Source: Diacronema lutheri
Taxonomy: Eukaryota; Haptophyta; Pavlovophyceae; Pavlovales; Pavlovaceae
Length of the DNA: 64,000 nucleotides
Assembly (NCBI GenBank): GCA_019448385.1
Contig: JAGTXO010000031.1
Span: 312,501-376,500, forward strand
Direction: 5' to 3'
Positions 1-10,554 of the stretch are shown in pieces. The notes under the pieces were generated by a model, which was not told where the DNA came from, made no database searches, and worked only from the letters and a program-made list of their open reading frames with translations. The position numbers and the translations under genes are program-made. The number at the start of each line of letters is the position of its first letter. Position 1 is the first letter of the stretch.

Positions 1-3000
1 CCATACCGCCGTCCACGCCGTCGAGCGCCGGCGCGCCGTCCGTGCCGCCGGCGGCCGGCGGCGGCAACGCGGACAGCGGAAAGGCGCGCACGGCATGCTC
101 GACAAATGCGCCGGCGCTCAGCTCGCGCAGGCCGAGCGTGTCGCGCGCCCACGCGAGCAGCTGCGGCGCGCGCTCCCGGAGTGTCCGGTGCACTGTCCGG
201 CAGAGGAGGCGAAGCGGTTCCGGCTGGCCAGCGCGCCCGTCATCGTCCGAGCACGCGGCCGCCAGGATGGGCAGGAGGAGCGCGCTGACGGCCTCGGGCA
301 CCGCCTCCTCCGACGCGGCGTACACCGGCCGGTCGACCGTTGACCGCACCATCGCCACGCACACCGACGCGCGCGCCGACGCGCGCACCGCGCCGGTCGC
401 GGCGGCGGCGCGAGGCGCGCCGACGACTGCGGGCGCGATGGCGTCGGTCGGTTCCTCCATCGCGCCCTCAATGCGTAGGAGGGGGTACGCGCGCAGCACA
501 GTGGGCGTCGCCCACGGCTGCTCGGCGAGAATGGCGTACAGCTCGACGAGCTGCTCGGCGCTGAGCGCCGAGAGCCAGTCGACGTCGAGCAACACCTCGC
601 ACCACTCCGCGAGGCCGAGCGGGAGGACGCCGATCGCGTCGAGCTGTGCGCCGTACTGCGACGCGACGAGCGTGTCGACAAGCGACACGGGCGCGGCGCG
701 CGCCTCGGCGGGCGCGAGCGCGAGCGGCGCGGGCGCCGTCGGAGCGGAGGCGCGCGTCGCCGGCGCGCCGCGCAGGTGTGCGGGCCACGCCGCGCAGCCG
801 ACGAGCAGCGCAGAGAGCGCGGGCGGCGCGATCCGCGCGTCGGCGGGCGCGACGAGCGCGCGCACGCCGGTGGGCGCGCGCATCGCGAGAACGCAACGTT
901 CGGTGGCGAGGGCGGCGAGCGAGCGGGTGCGCAACTCGGCGAAGAAGGACGACGACGTGAGCGGGATGAACGCGTACGCGTCGCGCGCGTTGTGCGCGCC
1001 GGCCGCGCTGCCCGCGCCGGCCGCGTCGGCGGGCCCGTCGCGCCGGCCGCCGTCGCCACCGTCGCCACCGTCGCCGACATCCGCCGAGCCCGCGAGTGCG
1101 AGGAAGGCGCGAACGAACGCGGTCGCGAGGCAGTCGCGTAGCCAGAGGTTCCAGCCGCGATGCAGCTGGATCGACTCGCGCGAGGATGAGAGGACGAAAT
1201 CGGCGTTAAGCAAGAAGGGGATGCGCGAGTGGACCTGGGATGTGGGATGGGGAAGATAGGGGCACGTGGGTGGGGTTGGGTTGTGGGTGGCGAGGAGAGA
1301 TTGGAGCACGTGGGTGGGGTTGGGTTGTGGGTGGCGAGGAGAGATTGGAGCACGTGGGTGGGGTTGGGTTGCAAGTGGTGCATGCGGTGCAGGGCGGAGG
1401 GCTGCGGATGCACGGCACCGTGCGCGCCTGCCTCTGGTCGTTGCGCCCTAGGCGTGCGCGGTGCGGCAGCCGCGAGGGGGCTCTCGGCGCCATGCAGGGC
1501 TCTTGCAACAAGGCAGCGCCGTGCAGGGCTGGGCTCTTGCAACAAGGCGGCGCAAGGCGGCGCAAGGCGGCGCCCAGCCGCACGCGCTGCAAGAGCCCAG
1601 CATGGCGCCTGCTTTGCTGCAAGAGCCCAGCATGGCGCCTGCTTTGCTGCAAGAGCCCAGCATGGCGCCTGCTTTGCTGCAAGAGCCCAGCATGGCGCCT
1701 GCTTTGCTGCAAGAGCCCAGCACGGCGCCTGCTTTGCTGCAAGAGCCCAGCACGGCGCCCCTGCCGCGGCCGCTGCCCGTCTAACGCGCAGCGGCTGCGC
1801 ACACCTCCGTCGGCAGGAAGGCGTACACGCGGCCTGAGCAGCTCAGAGCGTTGAGCGCACTGTCGTCCCCGTCTGCGCCGGAGCGCAGCGGGAACGCGAC
1901 GGCGCACGAGCGCGCGAGCACGCCGGCGCGGCTGGGCTCCGCCACGTCCGCGGGCACCTGCGCGCCGGGCACGCGCCGGGGACGCGCCGGGAGCGGGATG
2001 GGTGGGATGGGTGGGATGGGTGGGATGGGTGGGATGGGTGGGATGGGCGGGATGGGCGGGATGGGCGGGATGGGCGGGATGGGTGGAATGGGTGCGCGCG
2101 CGTCTCGGGCGGACGAGCGCGCGGCTGTGCGCGGCGTCGGTGGCGGTGCGTGCCAGCCTCGGCACCCGCCACCGCACCCCCCCCCCCCTTTCCCCCTTGG
2201 CCCACCATCTGCAGCCACGGCACCCGCCACCGCCACCGCCACCGCCACCGCCACCGCGCTCGTCGCGTCGCGTCGCGTCGCGTCGCGCAATCCGGGCGCA
2301 GCGAGGCGGCGCACGCACCGCCTCCTCGTGCGAGTAGAGCCAATAGTCGCGCCTCTGCTCCTCGCCGCCCGCGCGCGTGAGCAGCGCGACGACCGCGCAC
2401 GCGTCGCCGTCGCCGTCCGGCGCATGCGCCGCCATGCCGCCATCAGCGTGCGCTCCGTCGATGGCGGGCGCGCGGCGCGGCGCGCGGACGGGCTGGCAGC
2501 GCCGCTCGACCTCGGCGAGCACGCGCCCGTTCACGACGACGCGGAGCTGGCCAATCTTGTTTAAAAAGAGGAGCGTCTCTGGCGCGATCGATGCGAGCTC
2601 GCGCTCCACCTTGGCGCGCTTGCCCGGCTTGAGCGGCAGAAGGATGACGGTGTGGCGCGCGGCAAGGTGAGGGCGCACCGCCTCGGGCACGCTCGTCAGC
2701 GCCGTCGGCACGATGTACCCGAGCCCCGTCGAAGGCTCGGGCGCCTCGCTGAACGCAAAATGGTAGCCGTTCGAAAAGATAGCTGGCCGTGCCGAGACGA
2801 CGAAGACCGATTTGAAGCCGATGCCCTTGTCGCCGATGAAGGCGGCGGAGTGCTTGCGCGCCTTCTTCGTCGACGCGCCCACTGCGCACAGCGCGCGCAC
2901 GTCCGCCGGCCGGAAGCCGCGCTCATTGTTGGAGATGACGAGCGCGCCCTCCGCGCCCGCTGTCCCGAGCGGGTCGGTGTCGAGCAGCTCCATGCAGAGG

Positions 3001-3218
3001 CACGGCGTGACGCCATCGTCGTAAGCGTTGTCCTCGGCGTTCTGGATCAGCTCGAGCACAAAGTGCGTCTCCGTGGAGTAGAGACCTTCCGAGAGGTGCT
3101 GCACGCTCGCCTGCAGGTCGCCGATCAGTGGGTTGCGCTCGCCGGGTGCGCCGTCGCGGTCGAGCCAAAACTTCTCGCGGCGGATCTGCTCAATCACAGC
3201 CGCACCAACGTCGGCCAT
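1..3218 (-). CDS. No Vein/sacsin-like HATPase protein, 5' part, runs off window start
   Basis: Partial gene, ATG at 3218. Exons 3218-2319, 1957-1805 and 1234 to beyond position 1; all joins are GT-AG and phase 0. Exon 1 carries an HSP90/histidine-kinase-type ATPase fold: ELIQNAEDNAY (about residue 60, N box) and GDKGIGFKSVF (about residue 130, nucleotide-binding glycine box). The spliced product reads ...AVAFPLRSG...RVYAFLPTE, then VHSRIPFLLNADFVLSSSRE and WNLWLRDCL, which matches the order of conserved blocks in plant NOV and other sacsin-type ATPase proteins. Sequence after about residue 380 is less conserved and stays open to the window edge. Such proteins are large and usually treated as ATP-dependent chaperone-like factors; the role here is inferred. 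Both introns are filled with minisatellites. Confidence 0.8.
1263..1370. repeat. 44-bp minisatellite in intron 2 of the NOV-like gene
   Basis: Unit starts lie at 1263, 1307 and 1351; the first two units are full length and the third is partial. The unit begins CACGTGGGTGGGGTTGGG. It sits just upstream (in transcript sense) of the acceptor at 1236-1235. Confidence 0.85.
1590..1765. repeat. 30-bp tandem repeat, six copies, intron 2 of the NOV-like gene
   Basis: Copies start at 1590, 1620, 1650, 1680, 1710 and 1740 with unit CAAGAGCCCAGCATGGCGCC plus ten bases. Copies five and six share an A/T-to-C change. There are no spacers, so this is a minisatellite. Shorter degenerate copies of the CTTGCAACAAGG motif continue to about 1500. 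Confidence 0.9.
1993..2092. repeat. 9-bp minisatellite, intron 1 of the NOV-like gene
   Basis: About eleven copies of GGGATGGGT, switching halfway to GGGATGGGC. The same intron also contains a GGTGGC-type run (2220-2260) and CGTCG repeats (2262-2285). Confidence 0.85.
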
Positions 3219-3377
3219 CGCGCCGACCGCGTGCGCGGGCGGCCGCGCGGCAGGATCTCGCGAGGCTCGCGCGCGGCGGGTCTCTCCCCGCGCACGCGCT
3301 CCGCAGTCCGTCTCCTTGACCCCGGCTGCTGGTGCCTTTTGAAAAAAAGGGGCCGTTTGCTTCAGGCTTCACGCGCG

Positions 3378-4706
3378 ATGGCGACGCGTCCTATGGTCGA
3401 GGGGCAGCGCGTCGTCAAGCGGCGGCGGCCGGCGGGGAACCGCGGCGCGAAGCGCGTGCGCACGCTGCTGCGCGACGCGTTGCATGCGCTCCCCGCCGAG
3501 CTGCGCGAGGACATTGAGACGCCCACCACCGCATGGGAGGACACGCCCGAGCCCGCGAGCCTGATGCCCCCACCGGAACCACCGCGCGCAGTCGGCGAGC
3601 GCGTGCGCCTCGACGGCGCGGACGCAGAGGTGCTCAAGGTGAGCAGTAAGGACGCGCACAAGCTGAAGGTACGCCTTCGCGGCACCACGCGCAAGCTGTG
3701 GGTGCTCGACACGCAGCTCGACCCTCCCGAGGCCGGCGCGCTCGCGCGCCTCTGGGGCGCCGGCACAGACGGCGCGGACGTCGCCATCGCCGCCGACCGC
3801 ACCGCGACGGCGAGCGTGCTGCGCGGGCTGGGCGTGGAGTGGTCGCCCGCGCACGGTGTGGACACGGGCGGCGCCGCGTCGGCGGGCAGCGCACGCGCGC
3901 CGCCCCCGCCCCCGCCCCCGGGCGCGCCTGCGGCGCGAGAGTCGCCCGGCTCGCCACCCCGAGAACCCGCGCGGCGCGGCGTGGAGCGGGAGGCAGTGGG
4001 CACAGCGGAGCACGTGAGCGACGTGCAAGCTGGTACTCCCGCCGCCGACGGCACGCGGCCGCGCCCGAGCCGCGCGCCGAGCGGCGGTGCGGTGCGGGCG
4101 GGCGCGGCTGCTGGTGGTGCGGTTGACGCTGGGTTAAATGTCGGCGTGTGCGCGGAGCACTTGAGCGACGTCGTCGGCGCACCACTAGCAGGCGCGGCGG
4201 CTGATGGTGCGGTGCGTGCGGACGCACAGCCCTCGCAACGCGCGGGCGGGGGCGCGGGCGAGCGAGCAGCGGCGGCGGGCGCGGCTGGCAGCCTGCGCTC
4301 TCTCTTCATGCAGCCGGCCACCTTTACGCTCTTCGGCTCAACGGGCGACGATGCGCAGTCGCCGCGCGTGGCGCCGCCCTCGCCCGCGCACCTCACGCCG
4401 GGCGACTCAGCTGCCGCGCCCACCGCGCGCGTGCCGGCGGCGGCTGAGCTGGCGGCGGCGCACGCCGCGGTGCGCGCGTCAAAGCCGCTCGGTGCGGCAG
4501 CAGGTTTACAGCCGTTACTCTTCATGCGCACGCAGCCCGAGGCCGAGCTGACGGATGCGTGGCGCGAGCGGCGGCAGCAGGGCTTCAAGGACTTCAAGTC
4601 GAAGCACAAGACCGACGTGCGGCAAGCGCGCAAGCGGAAGCGGCAGCTGGCGCTGCGCGGCTCGCGCGGCAGGGGCGGCGCCCACCCTGCGCGCGCGCAA
4701 CGATGA
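3378..4706 (+). CDS. Nop8/NOL8 C-terminal-like nucleolar protein
   Basis: Single-exon gene of 442 residues, ATG at 3378. The N-terminus is basic (KRRRPAGNRGAKRVR). Around residues 75-115 lies a small SH3-like stretch with VKVSSKDAHKLKVRLRG-type alternation. The middle is a low-complexity Ala/Gly/Pro linker. The C-terminus has FTLFG (about 330), then LLFMRTQPEAELTDAWRERR and a very basic tail with KHKTDVRQARKRKR. The order FTLFG, hydrophobic strand, W..RR, FK.KHK, basic tail resembles the C-terminus of Nop8/NOL8 proteins, which act in 60S ribosome biogenesis. No RRM is visible, so the assignment rests on the C-terminus only. It starts 159 bp from the divergent NOV-like gene. Confidence 0.5.
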   Translation: MATRPMVEGQRVVKRRRPAGNRGAKRVRTLLRDALHALPAELREDIETPTTAWEDTPEPASLMPPPEPPRAVGERVRLDGADAEVLKVSSKDAHKLKVRLRGTTRKLWVLDTQLDPPEAGALARLWGAGTDGADVAIAADRTATASVLRGLGVEWSPAHGVDTGGAASAGSARAPPPPPPPGAPAARESPGSPPREPARRGVEREAVGTAEHVSDVQAGTPAADGTRPRPSRAPSGGAVRAGAAAGGAVDAGLNVGVCAEHLSDVVGAPLAGAAADGAVRADAQPSQRAGGGAGERAAAAGAAGSLRSLFMQPATFTLFGSTGDDAQSPRVAPPSPAHLTPGDSAAAPTARVPAAAELAAAHAAVRASKPLGAAAGLQPLLFMRTQPEAELTDAWRERRQQGFKDFKSKHKTDVRQARKRKRQLALRGSRGRGGAHPARAQR

Positions 4707-4752
4707 GCGTCGCTGGGCGGGGACCGAGCCGACAAAACAAATAAGAACAAAC
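4707..4752. other. 46-bp convergent intergenic spacer
   Basis: Contains ACAAAACAAATAAGAACAAA, which is AT-rich against a very GC-rich background. It must hold the 3'-end signals of both flanking genes, so their 3' UTRs must be very short or overlap. Confidence 0.4.
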
Positions 4753-7700
4753 TTAAATGTTGACAGCGCGCGGCGGCGGCGGTGATGACCGCCCAGCCTC
4801 GTCCGCGCGCGCCGCGCCCACGCCTTCCGCGGCCGCTGCTTCGAGTACCGCTCTGCTGCCCGGGCGCGAGCTGCGCCGCGAGGGCGGCGCGCTCGTGCCG
4901 CAGTCGGCGCCCACCGTGGAGCCGGAGGCGCTGCGCGCCTCGACCTGCCCTGACGAGCGCGACGTGGCGGCGCGGCCAGCGGCGGATTCAGCGACGCAAC
5001 TCAGTGCCGCGTGCGCGCGACCGCCCGTCGAGACGCGCGCGTGCGTGCTGTCGCCGGTCGTCGAGCCCGAGTCGCGCGCGGTGGCGAGCGACTTGCCCGC
5101 GTCCGCCCATAGCGTCGACTTGAGCTCACCGCCGCGCACCTTGTTCACCATGCGCTCCATCGGGCGCCGCTTGAGGTTGCCCGAGATCGCGCGCGCGCGC
5201 GTGACGAGCGCGCGCGCGGCGCTCGCGGCGCGCTGCTGGTTGTCGCGCAGCTTGGCCATCGTGTCGGCGATCTCGGGGTGCGCCTCGCTCAGCTTTTTAA
5301 ACTCGGTCGCGTACAGCACCATCAGGTTGACGAAGCCCTGCGCAACGATCGACTCGTCGGCATCGAAAGATCCGAGAAGCGACCGCTCGCCGAAAAAGTC
5401 ACCGTCGCGCAGCTCGCCCGTCTTCTCGTCGGCGCTGCCGCGCCCGCCGCGCCGGATGACAGAGACGGTGCCCTCGGTGATGAAGAAGAGGCCGACGTTG
5501 TCCGACGACGACATGATCTCCTCGTCGGGCAGGCAGATGAGCGGCTTCATGCATGAGATGATGGAGCACGAGATCGCGACGGGCAGGCGCATGAACAGCT
5601 CGATCTGCGTGAAGAGCTTACGCTGCAGCGAGATCATCACCTGCAGCCGCAGCGTCGACGGCAGCTCCTGCATCAGCCAGCGCTCGTTCTCCGTGCGCGA
5701 ACGCGTCCATGCGAACTCGGCGTACGAGAGCACGCGGCTCGAGATGTTGGTCGGCGTCCGCTTGTGCCGCAGGAAGGCGCGCAGCTTGTCGAGCCGCTCC
5801 TTGTTGCGCGCGGACGCGGCGTCGAGGTTGGAGAAGGCGGACGAGGCGGAGCCGATCACCGCCGCGTTGAGGAAGACCTGGTCGCAACGCGCGGCCGCGC
5901 GGTGGTGCCGCGAGCGGTGAGCGCGGCGCGCGCGGAGCGTGCCGCGCGTCGCCGCGCGGCCGCGCCGCCGGTGCGCGCACCCCGAGCACGGCGACGAAGG
6001 TGGTGAACCACGCCTCGCCCGCGTGGCGCGGCGTGGAGACGATCTCGCCCGACATGGTCGCCGCGCCCCAAAAATAGATCCAACTGTACTGGTCGATGAG
6101 CTTTGAGATCATGAGCGCGCGCGCGTCGGCGCGCGCGTCGGCCGGCAGCGCGGCGAACTCGGCGGCGGTGAGGTGGATGTCGGCGAGCGGGGCGGGCTGC
6201 ACCAAGCCCGGGTCGTTGGCGCTGATGAGGTTTGGAACGCCGCTCAGGTCGAAGAAGCGCACCGTGAACCAAATGCAGCCGATCCAGTGCCACAGGAGCA
6301 GTAGGAGCAATATAAGCTTTACGATCCGAAAGATGGCTGGGTTGAGCGCCGTCAGCTTGTGCTCGAGCTGGTCGAGGGCACGGCTCATGCGGAAGACGCG
6401 GAGGAGCTTGAACATGCGGAACATGCGCAGCGACCGGTTGATCCGCCCCGCGTCCGAGTCGGCGCCGAGCACGAGGTCGAAGGGGAAGGTACTCACGACA
6501 TCGGGCACGAGCCACGTGCGCGCGTAGTGCTGTACGACCGCCGGGTGGCTCAAGATGATGGTGGTCGCAACGGAGCCACCTTCCTCGGCGAGGCGGTAGC
6601 CGAAGAAGAAGTTGCCCACAATGTCGAGCGCGAAGAAGATGTCGCACACCGTGTCGATCCACGTGACCGGCGCCATGATCGGCTCAAAATCGATCGCGAA
6701 CGCGAGCCGAAACGGAACCGTAACTGTCGACAGGATGACCGCGCAGATCATCAGCGTGTCCCAGCGCGTCTTGAGCCGGTTGTCCGGGTGGATGACGAGC
6801 TTGGACGCCTGCGCGCGCGTCGCTGCCCGTTGCGCCTGCAACAGCCCGCCAAGCGCCTTCGACTTGCGCGTCGACGGCGACGCGGCGGCAGATGAGCTGC
6901 CGCACGACATCGCGCTCATCGCCGGCACACTCACGATGCGACGGCACAGCGTGGACTGGACGGGCGTCGCGTCGGACGGGAGCTCGCCACGCCGCTCCAG
7001 CTCGCGCTTCTGGTCGCGCTCGATCGCGACGATCAGCTCGTTCAGCTCCCGGTTGTTGCGCAGCGCATCGCCGACGTGGTCGGCGCTCAAGAAAGACTGC
7101 GCGCGCGCGCGCGCGCCGCGCGTTGACGAGTCGGCGCCTTCGTGCTGCGGCGTAATGCTCGCGCGGCGCGTCGCGCGACGCAGCCGCGCGACGGGGCCTT
7201 CCGCACTGCTCCGTCCGGTCGGGCTCGACGGCCGTTTCGGGCCGCGCGCGGAGCTGTCGTCACGGATGCGCCCTGTCATGCTGTGTAGCGCCTCGAGCGC
7301 AGCGGCGCCAAAGCGCGAGCCGCGGCGGCCGTTGGACGCACCGCCGCCGACGCCGCCCGTGCTGCCACTGCGATGGGCGCCGCCATGGCCGCTCCAGCCG
7401 CCCTCGCGCTTGTCCCCGTCGGACGGCCGCTGGTGCGGCGAGCGAGGCGCCACCGCCGCGGCGGTCGCCGGCGCGCCGGCGCCGTCGGCGCACGCGTGCG
7501 AAGGCTCGGACTGCGCGTCATGGCCGTCGTGCGCGGCGACGGCCGGGTCGACGGGCGCGCTGCGCGCGATGAGGAATGGCACGGCGTCCGACGCCGCCAT
7601 CGGCTTCAGCGCGCGCATCTCGCGCAGGAGCTCGGCGAGCATCGCCTGCCCCTCGGCGTGCTGCCGCTCCTGCGCCTCAGTGAGCTCGGCGACGCGCAGC

Positions 7701-7978
7701 TGCAGCTCGGGCAGGCTCGCGCCGGCGGACGCGCTCGCCGCTGCGCCCGCCGCAGCGCCCAGCGGCGCGCGCGGCGACGACGCCGCGCCGACCGGTGCTA
7801 GGGCCGGCGGCCGTGCTGCGGGGGGGGCCGGGGGCAGCTGGACGACCTCCTCGTCGTCAGGGAAGACGTCGAGCGTGCGGGAGCGGCAGTAGCGGTCGTC
7901 CGCGTCGGCCGATTCGCCCACGCTTGTCGGGCGCCGCTCGTCGACCGGCGCCGGCGCTGCGGCTGTCGAGCGGCCCAT
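4753..7978 (-). CDS. cyclic-nucleotide-gated-type six-TM cation channel
   Basis: Two exons (7978-5981, 5877-4753; GT-AG, phase 0), 1,040 residues. A long low-complexity N-terminus (about 1-370) precedes the channel core. S1 begins after HPDNRLKTRWDTLMICAVIL. The S4 voltage sensor is RINRSLRMFRMFKLLRVFRM, with regularly spaced arginines. The pore is YFWGAATMSGEIVSTPRHAG: it has the GE filter seen in animal CNG channels (TIGETPPP) and not the GYG/GFG of K+ channels. After the C-linker comes a cyclic-nucleotide-binding domain (GLFFITEGTVSVIRRGG... LRDGDFFGERSLL, about residues 830-900). A non-selective cation channel gated by cyclic nucleotide is the likely function; plasma or ciliary membrane is inferred. 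The initiator is ATG at 7978; an in-frame TTG precedes it. Confidence 0.88.
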
Positions 7979-8033
7979 CAAGGCAGCCCGACCTCACAAG
8001 GGTCACCCCCCAGCAACGTTGGACCTCTTACGT

Positions 8034-8060
8034 CAAAGATAAAATATAATATTTGTTTTC
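8034..8060. promoter_or_regulatory. AT-rich core of the channel/RABL2 divergent promoter
   Basis: AAAGATAAAATATAATATTTG is by far the most AT-rich stretch in the 203-bp spacer between the two divergent start codons. It holds TATA-like sequence on both strands. Promoter function is inferred from position. Confidence 0.4.
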
Positions 8061-8181
8061 GACGCTGCCGTGTGTTGAGAATGCACCCAAACCCAATCAT
8101 CAGGACTGGTTACATCCACAATCCGCCATCGTGTGCCCGCCATCGTGCGGCGTGGTGCGCGACCGTTGACGGCCCGGCACG

Positions 8182-8995
8182 ATGGCGGACCCGGGTATGA
8201 GCGCGCCTCCCACCGACGACGACGAAGAGCCGATCAAAATCATCCTGCTTGGCGACTCGGCCACGGGCAAGAGCAAGCTCGTCGAGCGCTACCTCGTAGA
8301 CAACTACGCGCAGCATCAGCTGTCGACGTGCGTGGCCACGCCGCCGTCCGGCGCGCGCGCGCGCACGTCGCGCTTGCGGTCGTCGCCTCACGCGCGAGCC
8401 ACGCCTGCGGCCGTTGCGCGCGTGCAGGTACGCGCTCACGCTCTTTCGTAAAGACGTCGTGGTCGACGGGAAGTCGTACCACATCGACTTTTGGGACACC
8501 GCCGGGCAGGAGCGCTTCCAGTCTCTCCACCCGAGCTATTACCACCGCGCGCACGCGTGTATCCTCTGCTTTGACGTGACGCGCAAGGTCACGTACAAAA
8601 ACTTGGTCACGTGGTACAAGGAGCTGCGCGAGTTTCGCAAAAATATCCCGTGCATCTGCGTCGCCAATAAGGTGGACGTAGACGCGGCCGTCACGAGCAA
8701 GGCGTTCGCCTTCCCCGAGAAGCATCACATGCGGCTGTTCATGTGCTCGGCCGCGGACGGCACAAACGTCGTGCAGGCGCGCGCATGGCAGCGCGCGCGC
8801 GTGCGTCCGTGGCGCGGCGTGGGCTCACGCGCCCCGTCGCGCCGCCGCGCCCGCGCGCGTCGTGCTCGGCTCGGCGCGCAGGCCTTTGATGCGGCGGTAC
8901 AAGCTGCGATCGAATGCTCGAAGCGGCCACCTGACGATTTTTACGAGGACGTGATGGCGCTGCTCGCTGAGGGGTCAGATCCGGCGCGCACGTAG
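8182..8995 (+). CDS. RABL2: Rab-like GTPase 2 (RABL2)
   Basis: Three exons: 8182-8327, 8428-8776 and 8882-8995; 202 residues. G1 is GDSATGKSKL, switch I region QLSTYALTLFRKD, G3 DFWDTAGQERFQ, G4 ANKVD, G5 SAADG. Sequence is close to animal RABL2 across the whole length (SYYHRAHACILCFDV, RKVTYKNL.TWY.ELREF). RABL2 lacks the C-terminal prenylation cysteines of true Rabs, as here. In other eukaryotes it controls intraflagellar transport entry at the ciliary base, so a flagellated organism is implied. Intron 1 is GT-AG. Intron 2 aligns without a gap only if the donor is GC at 8777 (TNVVQ joined to AFDAAV); a GT donor at 8771 would drop two residues. Confidence 0.93.
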
Positions 8996-9048
8996 GGCGC
9001 ACGACGGACGGTGTGAAATTCATCATTCAAATGTTCAGTTCATTCAGT

Positions 9049-9070
9049 GCCCCCCCCCCCCCCCCCCCCC
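9049..9070. repeat. poly-C tract in the RABL2/HYKK convergent spacer
   Basis: Uninterrupted C homopolymer 15 bp before the stop codon of the minus-strand kinase gene, in the 90-bp spacer between two converging genes. Confidence 0.9.
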
Positions 9071-9085
9071 TTCCTTTCTCTCCTG

Positions 9086-10510
9086 TCAGCCCGCCTCGCG
9101 CCGCGCGATCGCGCGGATGGCTGAGACGCCGACCGCGACGGCGAGCGCGGCCGCCGCGCCGACGAGCGCGCCGGCGAGGACGACGTCTCGCCGTGCCGGC
9201 CGCTCGGCCGGTAGCAGCCAACGCCGTAGTCTGTCGGCGAGTACGAGCGCGCGCGAGCGGCGCGTGCCGTGGCCAAGGGCCCCCTCGGCCACGGCCGCAG
9301 CGTACGCCGCCTCCGCCTCCGCGGGCGCGAGCTCGTGCCACTGCCGCATGAGCGCCCAGCCTGGCGCGCAGTTGATGGCGAGGTACGGTGCGTTGCTCGG
9401 CTCCTCAACAATTGCACGAGCACTGTTCAGCACTGACTGTGCGAGGCGTGCACACACGCACGTGTGCAGCACGCGCAGCTCGGCGCGCGTGAGCTGAAGG
9501 CCGCCACGCCAAGTGCGCGGCTGCGCCGTTGCATACGCGCTGAAACCGCGCACGACGCCGCACGCGGCGCGCAGCGCGGCGCGCCCGTCCGCCTTGTTCT
9601 GGCAGACGTACGCGAGTGCGATCGCGAGCTCGAAAACACGCGTCGAGCGGATCTGGCGGCGGGCGGAACGCGGCGCGTCACGGCGCGTCACGGCGCGTCA
9701 CGGCGCGGCGCGTCGCGTCACGTCGCGTCACGTCGCGTCACGGCGCGTCACGGCGCGTCACGGCGCGTCACGGCGCGGCGCGTCGCGTCACGGCGCGGCG
9801 CGTCGCGTCGCCGCGGGCGGTCGAAGCGCGCGCACAATGTCACCAAAGTCCAGGACTGTGAGGCCGGCGCACGAGAGCGGCATGCGCACATTCGCGGCCA
9901 CGGCGCTGTCGGGCGGCGCGGCGGCCAAGGCCGCAGAGGCGCTGGCGTGGGGGGAGGCGGCGGAGGCGGAGGAGGCGACGGATGGCGAGGGCGATGGCGT
10001 CGTGTGCGCGCCGTCGGGCGGGCGCCCTGTCGCCGCGAGCGAGCCGCCTTCGCCTCGGCCACCGCCACCGCTTCCGCCTCTGCCTCCGCCTGCGCCTCCG
10101 CCGCCCCCGCTCAGCAGCTGCCGGTTGACGAGCACATTATAATCGTTCATATCGCCGTGCAGCACTTGCGTGGGCAGCGCTCTGCGTACGCGCGCGCACG
10201 CGTCGAAGCGCGCGAGGTACGTCTCGGCGAGCGCGCGGTCGGACGCGTCGGGCACCGCCGGCAAATGCCGGCGCGCGGCAGACGCGTTTGCCAGATCCCA
10301 CGTCAAGCGGCGTGCGCCGGCAATCGTGACGTCGCGCGCGCCGAGCCGGTCAGCGAGGGCGTGCGCCGTGCGCGCGATGAGGATGCCGAAACGATGGAGG
10401 AGTTCGGGTGTGTGCTCCACCGCCGCGAGATGCTCGCCCACCTCGAATGTCAGCAGCCGCGCGAACTCGATGACGGGCGTCGTTGGCTCGACGTCAGCGG
10501 CGGACGCGCT

Positions 10511-10554
<44 letters not shown>

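Noticed and set aside
42-1259. Long plus-strand ORF opposite the NOV-like gene
   Set aside because: The minus strand carries the conserved motif LNADFVLSSSRE in phase with upstream exons; the plus frame is Arg/Ser/Ala-rich shadow sequence produced by high GC.
1590-1765. 30-bp direct repeats resembling a CRISPR array
   Set aside because: Units are contiguous with no spacers, lie in an intron, and the genome is eukaryotic.
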